Of a stretch of 55,194 nucleotides of DNA, positions 34,643 through 43,858 are shown in pieces. The notes under the pieces are model-generated. The model had not been told where the DNA came from. It searched no databases and saw nothing but the letters and a program-made list of their open reading frames with translations. Location of the stretch: the NCBI RefSeq assembly GCF_018739885.1, contig NZ_JADOES010000036.1, positions 1 to 55,194 of the forward strand, read 5' to 3'. Origin of the DNA: Leptothoe spongobia TAU-MAC 1115 (GTDB lineage Bacteria > Cyanobacteriota > Cyanobacteriia > Phormidesmidales > Phormidesmidaceae). A program made the translations under genes and the position numbers. Within the stretch, counting starts at the first letter, position 1, and each line of letters starts with the position of its first letter.

Positions 34643-36232
34643 ATGTCTCTCGGATATCTTGCTCTGGTTCTACATGCCCACTTACCCTTCGTTCGGCACC
34701 CAGAGAGTGATTTTGTTTTAGAAGAAGAGTGGCTGTTTGAGGCAATTACCGAAACCTATATTCCGCTGTTGACCATGTTTGATGGTCTTAAGCGAGATGG
34801 CGTTGATTTCAAAATGACCATGAGTATGACACCTCCCCTGGTGTCGATGCTCAAAGATCCACTCCTTCAAGAACGTTATGATGAGCATCTGACAAATCTT
34901 GAAGAGCTGACCGAACGAGAAATTGAACGCAATGAGCACAATGGTCACGTCAAGTATCTAGCAGAATATTACGCCAATGAGTTTAACCACACGCGCCAGG
35001 TGTGGGAGGACCATAAAGGGGATCTGGTATCTGCCTTTAAACAGTATGTCGATAGCAATAACCTAGACATCATCACCTGCGGGGCTACCCACGGTTATCT
35101 GCCGCTGATGAAGATGTACCCTGAGGCCGTTTGGGCACAGCTCAAAGTCGCCGTCGAAAGCCATGAAGAAAACTTTGGCCGCCCCCCCTCCGGTATCTGG
35201 TTGCCAGAATGCGCCTATTACGAAGGTCTAGAACGCATGGTGGCCGATGTGGGGCTTCGGTACTTCCTCACCGATGGTCACGGCATTCTGTATGCTCGTC
35301 CCCGTCCTCGCTTTGGAGCCTACGCTCCCATTTATACTGAAACCGGCGTAGCTGCCTTTGGTCGCGATCACGAATCATCTCAACAGGTATGGTCCTCTAA
35401 AGTTGGCTATCCAGGCGCATCAGAATATCGTGAATTTTATCGTGACCTGGGCTGGGATGCAGACTATGAATATATCAAGCCTTATATCATGCCTAACGGC
35501 CAGCGTAAGAACGTGGGCATTAAGTACCACAAGATTACGGGCAAAAACCTAGGCCTCTCTGATAAAGACTGGTATGACCCCTACTGGGCTAAGGAAAAAG
35601 CTGCTGAGCACGCGGGCAATTTCATGCACAACCGGGGGCAACAAATTGCCAATCTCCATGGCATGATGCAGCGCAAGCCCATCGTAATTTCACCCTATGA
35701 TGCTGAGCTATTTGGCCACTGGTGGTACGAAGGTCCTTGGTTTATTGATTATCTGTTCCGTAAGACCTGGTTTGACCAAGATACCTATGAAATGACTCAC
35801 CTGGCGGATTATCTCAAAGATAATCCCACCCAGCAGGTCTGTCGGCCCTCGCAGTCCAGTTGGGGTTACAAGGGTTTCCACGAGTACTGGCTCAATGAAA
35901 CTAACTCCTGGATCTATCCTCACCTGCACAAAGCAGCTGAACGGATGGTTGAACTGGCTCGTCGTGAGCCTGCCGATGAGCTAGAGTGGCGTGCCCTTAA
36001 CCAAGCAGCACGAGAACTGCTCCTGGCACAATCTTCTGACTGGGCATTTATCATGCGTACCGGGACCATGGTGCCCTATGCCGTACGACGCACTCGTTCT
36101 CACTTGCTCCGCTTTGACAAACTGCGAGAGGACATCATGGCAGGCAAAATTGATTCGGGTTGGCTAGAAAAAGTAGAGGAGATTGATAATATCTTCCCCA
36201 ATGTGAACTATCGGGTATACCGACCTTTGTAG
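34643..36232 (+). CDS. GH57 1,4-alpha-glucan branching enzyme
   Basis: Glycoside hydrolase of family 57, 529 residues, the length of GH57 branching enzymes that introduce alpha-1,6 branches into glycogen. The barrel begins with LGYLALVLHAHLPFVRHPE. GIWLPECAYYEGLE near residue 183 carries the catalytic nucleophile Glu. SPYDAELFGHWWYEGP near 352 contains the acid Asp. The C-terminal helices (about 420-529; WALNQAARELLLAQSSDWAFIM type) match the DUF1957 region. A GH13 GlgB would look different. The substrate is inferred from the family; some GH57 members prefer shorter glucans. Confidence 0.92.
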   Translation: MSLGYLALVLHAHLPFVRHPESDFVLEEEWLFEAITETYIPLLTMFDGLKRDGVDFKMTMSMTPPLVSMLKDPLLQERYDEHLTNLEELTEREIERNEHNGHVKYLAEYYANEFNHTRQVWEDHKGDLVSAFKQYVDSNNLDIITCGATHGYLPLMKMYPEAVWAQLKVAVESHEENFGRPPSGIWLPECAYYEGLERMVADVGLRYFLTDGHGILYARPRPRFGAYAPIYTETGVAAFGRDHESSQQVWSSKVGYPGASEYREFYRDLGWDADYEYIKPYIMPNGQRKNVGIKYHKITGKNLGLSDKDWYDPYWAKEKAAEHAGNFMHNRGQQIANLHGMMQRKPIVISPYDAELFGHWWYEGPWFIDYLFRKTWFDQDTYEMTHLADYLKDNPTQQVCRPSQSSWGYKGFHEYWLNETNSWIYPHLHKAAERMVELARREPADELEWRALNQAARELLLAQSSDWAFIMRTGTMVPYAVRRTRSHLLRFDKLREDIMAGKIDSGWLEKVEEIDNIFPNVNYRVYRPL

Positions 36233-36291
36233 GGCCTGGATTCGACTCCGCTGAGTCAGCTAGTTCTACTTGGCTACCTGGCTAAAGAAAC

Positions 36292-36320
36292 AAAAAAGCG
36301 TCGCTAACAGCGACGCTTTT
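36292..36320 (+). terminator. Rho-independent terminator after the GH57 gene
   Basis: AGCGTCGCT (36297-36305) and AGCGACGCT (36309-36317) form a 9-bp stem with a three-base loop, six As before and four Ts after. Read on the minus strand it has a longer T-run, so it also serves the facing comFB-like gene. Confidence 0.9.
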
Positions 36321-36362
36321 GCATGTTGGTTGTTTTGAGGATTTATCTACACGTTTGATACA

Positions 36363-36908
36363 TCAAGCAGCTTGAGCGGGCTCGAACTTGTGGGCATAGT
36401 CCTTAAGTAGGTCGTTCATCTGACCTAAGAAACCATCGCTGGAGCGCTTGATACCCTCACGCTCAGGGAAGAAGTCAGGGCGGTCCAAACTATTGGAAAT
36501 AGCGTCTTTTACCTGATCAGAAATGAGCTCGGCAAGTTCTTCATGAGCTTTATTTCGCTGATAGGCAGCACCTTCCTCAGTCGTTGCATAGAGAGGGGGT
36601 AATCGATTGAGAGCATAGGCTGCTATATCACCTAGATCAAGACTGCAATCATTACTAGCCTCAATTTCAGCAACACGAGCAATGGCTTCAGTCAGCACAA
36701 GCTCTTCCATCACATTAATAAATTGCTTGCGAGGAACCGCTACAACCTCGCCAGTCAGGAGTGAGCCCATGAGTCGATCAAGGGCCATATACTCCTCAAT
36801 AGAAAGCTCAGATGCCGTGTCGCAGATACGACCTACCTCCGCTTCCATTGCAGGAGTTAAATAGCCATCCTGCAATGCTTGTTCAACGATTCTTTCAATA
36901 CTGCTCAT
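36363..36908 (-). CDS. ComFB-family protein
   Basis: A 181-residue soluble, all-helical protein of the late-competence ComFB family. Motifs include FINVMEELVLTEAIARV, DLGDIAAYALNRLPPLYATTEEGAAYQR and the preceding helical stretch SELSIEEYMALDRLMGSLLTGE. The C-terminal part is extended with FFPEREGIKRSSDGFLGQMNDLLKDYA. ComFB-like proteins of cyanobacteria have recently been linked to cyclic-dinucleotide sensing, so this gene and the EAL protein at 5082-6299 could share a second messenger; that connection is inference. Start at ATG 36908. Confidence 0.85.
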   Translation of the reverse strand: MSSIERIVEQALQDGYLTPAMEAEVGRICDTASELSIEEYMALDRLMGSLLTGEVVAVPRKQFINVMEELVLTEAIARVAEIEASNDCSLDLGDIAAYALNRLPPLYATTEEGAAYQRNKAHEELAELISDQVKDAISNSLDRPDFFPEREGIKRSSDGFLGQMNDLLKDYAHKFEPAQAA

Positions 36909-37201
36909 CCTGTCAAATGGCTCCGTTGCATATCTCTGTAAACAGTCTTGGGTATTGCTGATGGGTATTTAAAATGCACTTAACTATAATTCTCAAAAGT
37001 AATAAATAAGTCAAAAGATACTGTATTTATTAAGGACTAATGAGAAAATAGATTTCAAGTATTAAATCCATTGTCTTGGAAGAGAATATCTTGATTAGAG
37101 AATGTCTCCAGAAGCCATAGTTTATAGCAACAATGGATAATGCAAATGTCCCAATCAATTAATCAATTAGAAAATTTGATTTATCAGCAACTACACATTA
37201 T

Positions 37202-37260
37202 CCACTTCCAAAACTGAAATTTCATCGTAGAAGAAACTACAGTTTCCAACTTGGATGTGG
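37202..37260. repeat. dispersed palindromic repeat, copy 2
   Basis: Fifty-nine bp with ends CCACTTCCAA and TTGGATGTGG. The right half AGAAACTACAGTTTCCAAC matches copy 1 closely. The left arm is diverged (AACTGAAATTTC where AACTGTAGTTTC is expected), so the hairpin is imperfect. Confidence 0.7.
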
Positions 37261-37801
37261 TTGAGCAACCCTTGTTGAACCCTGGAAAACTGCCTCCAAG
37301 GATTGTGTTGGTGTTATTGTTCCCGGAGGTGCCTAAGCAAACACATTGAGTGGATAGAAGCACGAACAACCTATCGAAAAAAATTAATAAATAAAAGCAA
37401 AAATACTGCTCAAGTAAGATCTCAGTAAGTATCTAATTCGATGCTATGCAGATATAGCGCTGGGCTTTATCATTCTTTCGATAATGTTTTTTGGGGTATC
37501 TGCGTAAGCCGGGAAAATCTGATCAGGTAAGGAAGTAAGAGGTTATTGATTGATAGTTTTTCCCTGCCTGGAGTTTAACGACTAACTACCAACTACTATC
37601 TTCCAGAAAATGTTCCGCGTTAAGTTGATGCCGGTTTTTTGTATAAATGGCAACCTAGAATTTCTGCCGAGGAGAAAATTAAAGCTAATATATGAAGTCC
37701 TCAATTTTAGGTTGTTAGGCTAACTTACTAAAAAGCCTGGAATATTTAAAATCAGATGTCTGTAAATAGCAATTTAATACTTGAAAAGTAGAAATAAACC
37801 T

Positions 37802-37839
37802 AAAACCGAAGCTCCTTTAGATCCAGCAGCCTCGGTTTA
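37802..37839 (-). terminator. second hairpin downstream of hfq
   Basis: AAACCGA (37803-37809) pairs with TCGGTTT (37832-37838), with GCT/AGC extending the stem after a small bulge. On the minus strand the stem ends in TTTT, so it could back up the hfq terminator. Confidence 0.5.
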
Positions 37840-37853
37840 GACTAAAAATGAAT

Positions 37854-37888
37854 AAGATTGCGATCCGCTTGAGCTAATTCGCAATCTT
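37854..37888 (-). terminator. hairpin overlapping the hfq stop codon
   Basis: AAGATTGCG (37854-37862) pairs with CGCAATCTT (37880-37888), nine perfect base pairs. The upstream arm is inside the last hfq codons and the TAG is in the loop. On the minus strand ATTCATTTTT follows the stem. Confidence 0.75.
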
Positions 37889-38086
37889 GATATATGCCAA
37901 TGCTGCACGCATAGCTAGTAACGTTTCCCCCTCAATACTCAAACAAATCGCGTGGATATCCTGCCAAACCACAATGCCGGTGAAGACGTCACCGGTCAGT
38001 AGTTTAATTTCAACAGTGTTTTGGTCGCGGATAAATGTCTGTACTTGGCGAATGCTGGGTAAACCTGTGTCAAATTCGGTAGCCAT
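37874..38086 (-). CDS. hfq: cyanobacterial Hfq
   Basis: Short Sm-like protein of 70 residues, the usual size for cyanobacterial Hfq. The Sm1 part is VQTFIRDQNTVEIKLLTGDVFTGIVVWQDIHAICLSI. The Sm2 part, ALAYIKIAN, lacks the YKHA of enterobacterial Hfq. In Synechocystis this type does not bind RNA tightly but works with the type IV pilus motor PilB1 in motility and DNA uptake. A similar role here is inferred. It is divergent from dapF, an arrangement known in other cyanobacteria. Confidence 0.94.
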   Translation of the reverse strand: MATEFDTGLPSIRQVQTFIRDQNTVEIKLLTGDVFTGIVVWQDIHAICLSIEGETLLAMRAALAYIKIAN

Positions 38087-38194
38087 GGCAGTCGTGGATA
38101 AACGTGGATGAAACAGTAATAACGTACCCGGTTATACTACTTCCGGTACAACGCTTGCGTGTTAGTTCTACATCACCTCCAACTTCCATACGCC

Positions 38195-39052
38195 ATGGGT
38201 CTGCCTTTTAGTAAATATCACGGGCTGGGTAACGATTTTATTTTGTTGGACAATCGGCATCAATCGTCACCTTTATTGACGCCTGAACAGGCGGTGAAAC
38301 TGTGCGATCGCAACTTTGGTATCGGTGCTGATGGTGTCATCTTTGCCCTGCCGGGTGAGCAAGGAACAGACTACACTATGCGCATTTTTAACTCTGACGG
38401 TTCAGAGCCAGAGATGTGCGGCAACGGCATTCGCTGTATGGCGAAGTATTTAGAGTACTTAGAAACTAAGGCTGGGCATGGCCATGTCACACCCTATAGC
38501 TACACCATTAATACTCTGGCAGGGAAAATTGTACCGACGCTCCAGACCGATGGTCAGATTACCGTCAATATGGGTCAACCACGCTTATTAGCTGGAGATA
38601 TCCCTACTCTCCTGACTGAGGCTGGCGACAAGGTTATCGACCAGCCGATAACGGTCGCAAATCATAGCTATCAAGTGACCTGCGTCAGCATGGGAAATCC
38701 TCACTGCATCATTTTTGTTGAAGATACCGATGCTGTCCCATTGGCTCAACTTGGACCGCTATTTGAAAACCATCCGGTCTTTCCTCAACGTACCAACACC
38801 GAGTTTATCCAGATAGTGCGTCCTGATTATCTAAAAATGCTGGTGTGGGAACGGGGGGCTGGAGCCACGCTAGCCTGTGGTACGGGAGCCTGTGCATCTT
38901 TGGTGGCAGCTGTATTGAACGGTAAGAGCGATCGCAAAGCCACGATTGAACTACCGGGCGGTCCCCTCCAGATCGACTGGTCTACCTCTGACAACCATAT
39001 ATATATGACTGGATCGGCTGTCCTGGTGTTTTCGGGTGAAGCTAATCTGTGA
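38195..39052 (+). CDS. dapF: diaminopimelate epimerase
   Basis: Interconverts LL- and meso-diaminopimelate for lysine and peptidoglycan. The 285-residue product has FSKYHGLGNDFILLDNR at the start. The first catalytic Cys is in MCGNGIRCM and the second in ACGTGACAS. An upstream ATG at 38159 would add 12 residues, but homologues start at the MGLPFSKYHG position, so 38195 is used. Its TGA overlaps the first base of surE (TGATG), which indicates translational coupling. Confidence 0.96.
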   Translation: MGLPFSKYHGLGNDFILLDNRHQSSPLLTPEQAVKLCDRNFGIGADGVIFALPGEQGTDYTMRIFNSDGSEPEMCGNGIRCMAKYLEYLETKAGHGHVTPYSYTINTLAGKIVPTLQTDGQITVNMGQPRLLAGDIPTLLTEAGDKVIDQPITVANHSYQVTCVSMGNPHCIIFVEDTDAVPLAQLGPLFENHPVFPQRTNTEFIQIVRPDYLKMLVWERGAGATLACGTGACASLVAAVLNGKSDRKATIELPGGPLQIDWSTSDNHIYMTGSAVLVFSGEANL

Positions 39053-39759
39053 TGAGTCCTAATACGATTGCTATAACCAACGATGACGGTATCAATGCTC
39101 CCGGCATTCAAGCCCTACATCAGGCTTTGTCCCATCTAAATGTCCCGATGCAAACCGCCGTAGGAATTGTTGCGCCTGATCAACATCTGTCCGGGTGTAG
39201 CCATCAGATTAATCGCGGGGGGCCTATTTCTGTCAAGCAACAGGCCAAACAACGCTATGCCATTGGTGGAACCCCCGCTGACTGTACCCGTGTGGCACAT
39301 CACCTTTATCCTCAGCTGGGTTGGGTGCTATCGGGCATCAATAATGGTGGCAACCTTGGTGCCGATATTTATGTTTCCGGGACCGTAGCTGCTGCCCGTG
39401 AGGCCACCCTCCTTAGAATTCCTGCCATTTCCATTTCCCATTACAAGGCTCGAAATACATCGATTGATTGGGAAGTTGCGGCTCAACGTGCGGCTCGTGT
39501 TTTGGCTATTTTGTTGGAGAGAGCTTTAGCACCTGGCCAATTTTGGAATGTGAATTTACCCTCTGTCGAACCGGGGAAACCCGAACCCGAAATTGTTTTT
39601 TGTCCAGTGTGTACCCAGCCTCTGCCTACCCCATCTAGCTTAGAATCAGAACAGTTTCGCTATACAGGTGGGTACCAAGATCGCCAACGAGACCCCGGTG
39701 CGGATGTTGACGTTTGCTTCTCTGGCAATATCAGTGTCAGTCAAATTTCTCTTTGGTAA
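39052..39759 (+). CDS. surE: 5'/3'-nucleotidase SurE
   Basis: Metal-dependent phosphatase that removes phosphate from nucleoside monophosphates; stationary-phase survival protein family. The metal motif NDDGINAPG is near the start. SGCSHQINRGGPI, GGTPADC and the GINNGGNLGADIYVSGTVAAAREA loop complete the site. It is 235 residues from the ATG at 39052, slightly short for the family because the C-terminal part is reduced. The reading starts one base inside the dapF stop; a GTG at 39049 is also possible. Confidence 0.93.
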   Translation: MSPNTIAITNDDGINAPGIQALHQALSHLNVPMQTAVGIVAPDQHLSGCSHQINRGGPISVKQQAKQRYAIGGTPADCTRVAHHLYPQLGWVLSGINNGGNLGADIYVSGTVAAAREATLLRIPAISISHYKARNTSIDWEVAAQRAARVLAILLERALAPGQFWNVNLPSVEPGKPEPEIVFCPVCTQPLPTPSSLESEQFRYTGGYQDRQRDPGADVDVCFSGNISVSQISLW

Positions 39760-39867
39760 GCAATCACTATCATTCCCATACCCATAAAATCTGAGGCAAT
39801 AAATCATTTATTTCTTGTAGAATGGTTGACCAATTGTAGGGTCCTCAACGGTATCTAAAACCTGCCC

Positions 39868-40869
39868 ATGGAGAAATTTAGCAATGGCCTGACGCTTTTC
39901 TTCAGCCTTTTAGTGGAGGCCATTCCTTTTCTATTGATTGGTGTAGCGTTTTCTAGCCTGCTGTTGTTCTTTGTCAATGAACGTACGCTAATCAAGCTAT
40001 TGCCTAAAAGTCCTTTGTTAGGAGCTCTGGCGGGTAGTTTAATGGGCGTTTTTTTCCCCGTCTGTGAATGTGGCAATGTACCCGTAGCTAGACGGTTAAT
40101 CGTGCAAGGCGCTCCCACCTCGGTTTCAGTGGGTTTTTTATTGGCTGCTCCCACTATTAACCCAGTCGTATTTTGGGCAACCTGGGTTGCCTTTCGTGGT
40201 CAGCCTGAAATTGTCTTTCTCAGGGTGGGCTTTACATTACTCATTGCTGTCACCATTGCTTGGGTATTTAGCCATCAGCGCGATATGCGCCCATTATTGC
40301 AACCGATAGTGGCACGACAAATGCCCAAACCTCGCTCGGCTGAGCCAGCTAGCCCCCTACTTCGCTCAGGCACATTCTTGATGCAGTCCAGTGGGACGAC
40401 GCTCAAGATGGACGACCCAGTTACCCAAGAGATGATCGCTAGCGGTCCCGCTAAACCTGTGTCGGTTAAGTTGCAGCTGGTGCTGGACAATATGGTCCAA
40501 GAGATGAAAGAACTGGGGGCTGTGTTGATTATGGGGAGTGCCATTGCCGCGTTTGTTCAGGTTGCTGTCCCCAGGGATTGGATTTTAGCTCTGGGCCAAA
40601 ACTTCATTACCTCCATTTTGGCTATGATGCTGCTAGCAGCAGTGGTATCCATTTGTTCCACGGTGGACTCGTTTTTTGCCCTATCTTTTGCCGCCACTTT
40701 TACCACCGGAGCCCAGCTGGCCTTTTTAGTATTTGGCCCCATGATCGACCTAAAGAATATTGGTCTATTACTAACGGTATTTAAACCCAGGGCGATTTTC
40801 TACATCTTTGTGTTGGCAGCACAGCTGTGTTTTATCTTGACCTTATTTATAAATTTCTATGTCAGCTAA
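39868..40869 (+). CDS. UPF0718/YraQ-type (DUF318) permease
   Basis: Integral membrane protein of 333 residues with about eight helices in two halves. The family's cysteine motifs are present: FFPVCECGNVPVARRL near residue 68, and SICSTVDSFFALSF near 268, one in each half. These paired motifs occur in the YraQ/ArsP-like family; related proteins have been linked to efflux of organoarsenicals or other small molecules, but no substrate is established for this group. A cytoplasmic loop of roughly 70 residues (about 140-210) joins the halves. Its end overlaps the next gene by 11 bp, which points to a two-subunit system. Confidence 0.88.
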   Translation: MEKFSNGLTLFFSLLVEAIPFLLIGVAFSSLLLFFVNERTLIKLLPKSPLLGALAGSLMGVFFPVCECGNVPVARRLIVQGAPTSVSVGFLLAAPTINPVVFWATWVAFRGQPEIVFLRVGFTLLIAVTIAWVFSHQRDMRPLLQPIVARQMPKPRSAEPASPLLRSGTFLMQSSGTTLKMDDPVTQEMIASGPAKPVSVKLQLVLDNMVQEMKELGAVLIMGSAIAAFVQVAVPRDWILALGQNFITSILAMMLLAAVVSICSTVDSFFALSFAATFTTGAQLAFLVFGPMIDLKNIGLLLTVFKPRAIFYIFVLAAQLCFILTLFINFYVS

Positions 40870-41644
40870 ACGCCCCCGTGGCCCCAAAACTCCCAAACAA
40901 CGCGATCGAGCTCCTTGGTATCGACCTGAGCTATTGGATGCCCTCGTGTTGGCTGCGTGGAGTCTAGCTTTTTTCAGATATTGGCTGACGGGCAAACTAT
41001 TTTTGCTACTCCACCCTGATTACATGTGGTTAGCAAATGGAGCAGGGATTGTGCTGCTGGGGTTGGCTGTCTTTAAGCTCACCCAAGGTAAACGGAGACC
41101 CTCCTACAGTGGCGGCGGTCACACCACCCTGTTACCACCCCAGTTGAGCAGCCTGATTTTATTAACCATTGCCGTAGTCGCCCTGACTTATACACCCCAA
41201 GCTTTTGCCAGTGATACAGCTATACAGCGGGGGGTATCAGACAGCTTGACGCTGACGAGATCTCAACCTCAACGCTTTGTGCGTCAAACCGCCTCAGAGG
41301 AGCGGACAGTGATCGATTGGATCCGTACATTGAATGTCTATCCAGAACCTGATGCCTACACAGGCCAAGCCGTTAAATTATCAGGCTTCGTGATTCATCC
41401 TCAGGAATGGCCCGAAGAGTATTTAATGGTCTCTCGCTTTGTTCTAACTTGCTGCGCGGCTGACGCCTATCCAGTTGGTTTACCAGTACAGTTAGCCGTA
41501 TCCCGTCAAGCCTATGCACCCGATAGTTGGCTGGAAATAGAAGGAAAAATGGTAACCGCTACCATCAATGGTCAGCGTCAACTAACCATCGAACCAACCA
41601 AACTCGAAACCATTCCCGAACCCCGCAATCCCTACGAATATTAG
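40859..41644 (+). CDS. TIGR03943-family (YcgQ-like) partner of the permease
   Basis: A 261-residue protein whose first third has two to three membrane helices (LLDALVLAAWSLAFFRYWL, MWLANGAGIVLLGLAVFKL, LSSLILLTIAVVALTYTP). The last third is a globular domain with VKLSGFVIHPQEWPEEY and SRFVLTCCAADAYPVG, whose vicinal cysteines are a family hallmark. The same pair, a UPF0718 permease and TIGR03943 protein, occurs together in many bacteria, including Bacillus ycgR-ycgQ. The 11-bp overlap suggests they form one complex. Substrate unknown. Confidence 0.87.
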   Translation: MSAKRPRGPKTPKQRDRAPWYRPELLDALVLAAWSLAFFRYWLTGKLFLLLHPDYMWLANGAGIVLLGLAVFKLTQGKRRPSYSGGGHTTLLPPQLSSLILLTIAVVALTYTPQAFASDTAIQRGVSDSLTLTRSQPQRFVRQTASEERTVIDWIRTLNVYPEPDAYTGQAVKLSGFVIHPQEWPEEYLMVSRFVLTCCAADAYPVGLPVQLAVSRQAYAPDSWLEIEGKMVTATINGQRQLTIEPTKLETIPEPRNPYEY

Positions 41645-41657
41645 TCAGTTCGTTTGC

Positions 41658-43124
41658 ATGAGCACTCCCCGTCGTCAACCAATCGACCGTTTATCCCAGT
41701 CCCTAATAGTGCTGTTGGCTATTTTTATTGGTGGCATGGTGTTATTGGGTGGCCCAGCCGCCTCAAAGGTCAGGAACTTTAGCTGGAAAAATCGCCAAAT
41801 TGGCGCAGAGGACACTGCTTTTCTGATGACATTTAGTCGTCCCATGGATCAGGACAGTGTGGAGAAAAACCTCACCATTGAGCCTTCCCTGCCTGGTAGG
41901 TTTAGCTGGGCAGGGCGACGTATGGCTTATACCCTAAATTTTCCAGCTCCCTACGGCAATGAGTTTAAGGTTTCCTTAACCAAAGCTAGCGATCGATTTA
42001 GTGGAAAAGAGGCTAAGTTCGCTCCCTTTGAAGCTAGCTTTAAGTCGCGCGAACGAGCCTTTGCTTACATTGGTACTAATGGCGAAGAGCAGGGACGCTT
42101 GATGCTATACAACCTGAGTACTCAGTCCCAAGCAGCCTTGACTCCAAAAGAATGGACTGTGATGGACTATAAGCCTTATACCCAGGGCGATCGCATCTTA
42201 TTTGCAGCTGTGGAGCGTGGTCAAAACACCCTGCAAAATCAGCAACTATACACGGTGACGACCGGACTTAACCAAGCTGCCAGTGGTCAAATTGAAACAG
42301 TGTTGGATAGTGATGACTATCAAAATTTGAAATTTGATCTATCCCCCGATGGACAGACGATTGTTGCCCAGCGGGTCAGTCGCAGTAACCCAGGTGACTT
42401 CGGTCCTTGGGTAATTTCTGAAAATAAGGAACCCCGCCGTCTGGAAACTGAGCCTGGCGGGGATTTTATCATCGCACCTGATAGTCAGTCCCTGCTCCTA
42501 CAGCAGGGAGAGGGCACGGCTATTATTGCTTTAAGTGATGCTCAAAATGAACAAAGTGGGGACATACTAGACTTTTTGCCCCAATATGGATTGGTCATGG
42601 ATGTGGCTGCCAATGGCTCAGCAGCTGCCATGGTGAGCTTTAACCAGGATGATCCAGAAAAACGCTACACCCAGACCTTATTTTGGGTATCAAACCAGGG
42701 GGATGAAAAACCCCTGCTTAACGTCACAGGGTCGATTTTGGATGCCCAGTTTGACCCAACCAATGAACTCTTATTTTGCTTAACCAGTCAGCTACTGGAG
42801 GGCGACACGTATCAGGTGCAACCCTCAATTTCAGCGGTGAATTTAAAAACTGACCAAATCGATGAATTGTGGACACTACCGCCTCAGCCGTCTGCCCATA
42901 TGAGCCTCGCCCCTGATGGTCTGGCTCTACTATTTGATGAAATCGTACCGAGTGTCGATGCAGACAGTTCAGCAATTGCAAACGATGGCATTGCGATCTC
43001 AACCGCAAAGATTTGGTTACTACCGCTCTACCAAACGTCTGACGCGCGCTTAAAAAAACAACCACAGCCAGTCGAGCCCCAGGTTTTTCCCTTTTCTGGC
43101 ATCAATCCTACCTGGATTCCTTAG
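41658..43124 (+). CDS. membrane-anchored Ig-like/beta-propeller protein
   Basis: A 488-residue protein starting 13 bp after the TIGR03943 gene, so probably in the same operon. Residues about 14-35 (SLIVLLAIFIGGMVLLGGPAA) are a signal anchor. An Ig-like domain (about 50-130; DTAFLMTFSRPMDQDSVEKNLTIEPSLPG) of the SbsA/bacterial type follows. The rest (about 130-488) has repeated strands with SPDGQ, APDSQ and APDGL turns, as in TolB/WD40 propellers. It probably lies outside the cytoplasmic membrane and binds protein or polysaccharide. No catalytic motif is visible. Confidence 0.78.
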   Translation: MSTPRRQPIDRLSQSLIVLLAIFIGGMVLLGGPAASKVRNFSWKNRQIGAEDTAFLMTFSRPMDQDSVEKNLTIEPSLPGRFSWAGRRMAYTLNFPAPYGNEFKVSLTKASDRFSGKEAKFAPFEASFKSRERAFAYIGTNGEEQGRLMLYNLSTQSQAALTPKEWTVMDYKPYTQGDRILFAAVERGQNTLQNQQLYTVTTGLNQAASGQIETVLDSDDYQNLKFDLSPDGQTIVAQRVSRSNPGDFGPWVISENKEPRRLETEPGGDFIIAPDSQSLLLQQGEGTAIIALSDAQNEQSGDILDFLPQYGLVMDVAANGSAAAMVSFNQDDPEKRYTQTLFWVSNQGDEKPLLNVTGSILDAQFDPTNELLFCLTSQLLEGDTYQVQPSISAVNLKTDQIDELWTLPPQPSAHMSLAPDGLALLFDEIVPSVDADSSAIANDGIAISTAKIWLLPLYQTSDARLKKQPQPVEPQVFPFSGINPTWIP

Positions 43125-43144
43125 CGCATCAAAAATAGTATTTA

Positions 43145-43390
43145 TCAGCGCTCAGCGGCGGCCTCAGCGCCACGCTCCAAGTACATGCTCACAAAAATAC
43201 TAGCGGCGGATGGCTCTAATGTTTCTAGAGCAATAATGATCTCTGGCACAGAGTCTGCCAGAGGATCGCTAACCTCATTAACCCACTGATTGACTGTTGA
43301 ACGGGCCACGCCCATTGTTACAGCCAAACGATTCTGACTAATTCCGTACTGAGTTAGTACATGTTTAAGTGCTTTTCCTGCCCTTCCCAT
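43145..43390 (-). CDS. XRE-family helix-turn-helix regulator
   Basis: Small DNA-binding protein of 81 residues from the ATG at 43390 (a TTG at 43426 would add 12). The HTH is ISQNRLAVTMGVARSTVNQWVNE (about residues 17-39). The C-terminal half, SVPEIIIALETLEPSAASIFVSMYL, would form the dimer helices. It has no cognate toxin next to it. It ends 20 bp from the convergent propeller gene. Targets unknown. Confidence 0.85.
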   Translation of the reverse strand: MGRAGKALKHVLTQYGISQNRLAVTMGVARSTVNQWVNEVSDPLADSVPEIIIALETLEPSAASIFVSMYLERGAEAAAER

Positions 43391-43858
43391 AGCGGTTATA
43401 AATCTCACAAAGATTACAAAATCCAAGGCCGGTATATTTTGATTGACCTGCCTACGTTCTTTCTTCTGAGCCCCTAAACACTATCAGTATAAAACGGCTC
43501 AAGAATGTGTCTTTTATCGCAAAAAGCTAAGCGCTTACCCGTATTTTGAAGACTTCTACAGGGATTTATTCGGAAAGTAAAAGTATACCTGAATCTTTTA
43601 CGAAGTGGTAAACCCCTTGTATCCAAAAAGATAAAAATACTGAGTTCAAAGGTACTATATATGGGGTAATCTAAATCTCCTAGAAGCTATGCTAGGAAGG
43701 TCTTTGAAGGCTTTAAAGCTATTGGTTTAATGGGGATTGACATTTATATGTGAAACCTATAGAAAAAAACTGATACATCAGACCACCATGTCCAAATATC
43801 AGCTTTCTACAGAATTTTACATAGACCAACAGGCTTAGAGTGCTTTGCTATATAGCCA
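43391..43858. other. 468-bp spacer upstream of the XRE gene
   Basis: It lies between two minus-strand genes, so it holds the XRE promoter and the 3' end of the CapA-like transcript. A 10-bp perfect palindrome TAAGCGCTTA is at 43528-43537, a possible operator. No terminator of good quality and no other gene is visible. Confidence 0.4.

Larger units (their letters stand above)
36909..37873. other. 965-bp gene-free region upstream of comFB-like gene
   Basis: The longest gene-free stretch in the window. It contains palindromic repeat copy 2 (37202-37260) and a hairpin near hfq (37802-37839; AAACCGA with TCGGTTT). Otherwise it is AT-rich with dense stops. The segment 37540-37620 has a CT-rich, TAACGACTAAC-like texture common in cyanobacterial spacers. 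No gene remnant was recognised, and a small RNA cannot be excluded. Confidence 0.5.

Noticed and set aside
37184..37369. 61-codon minus-strand ORF
   Set aside because: It runs across the palindromic repeat, is cysteine/serine-rich without pattern, and has no start signal.
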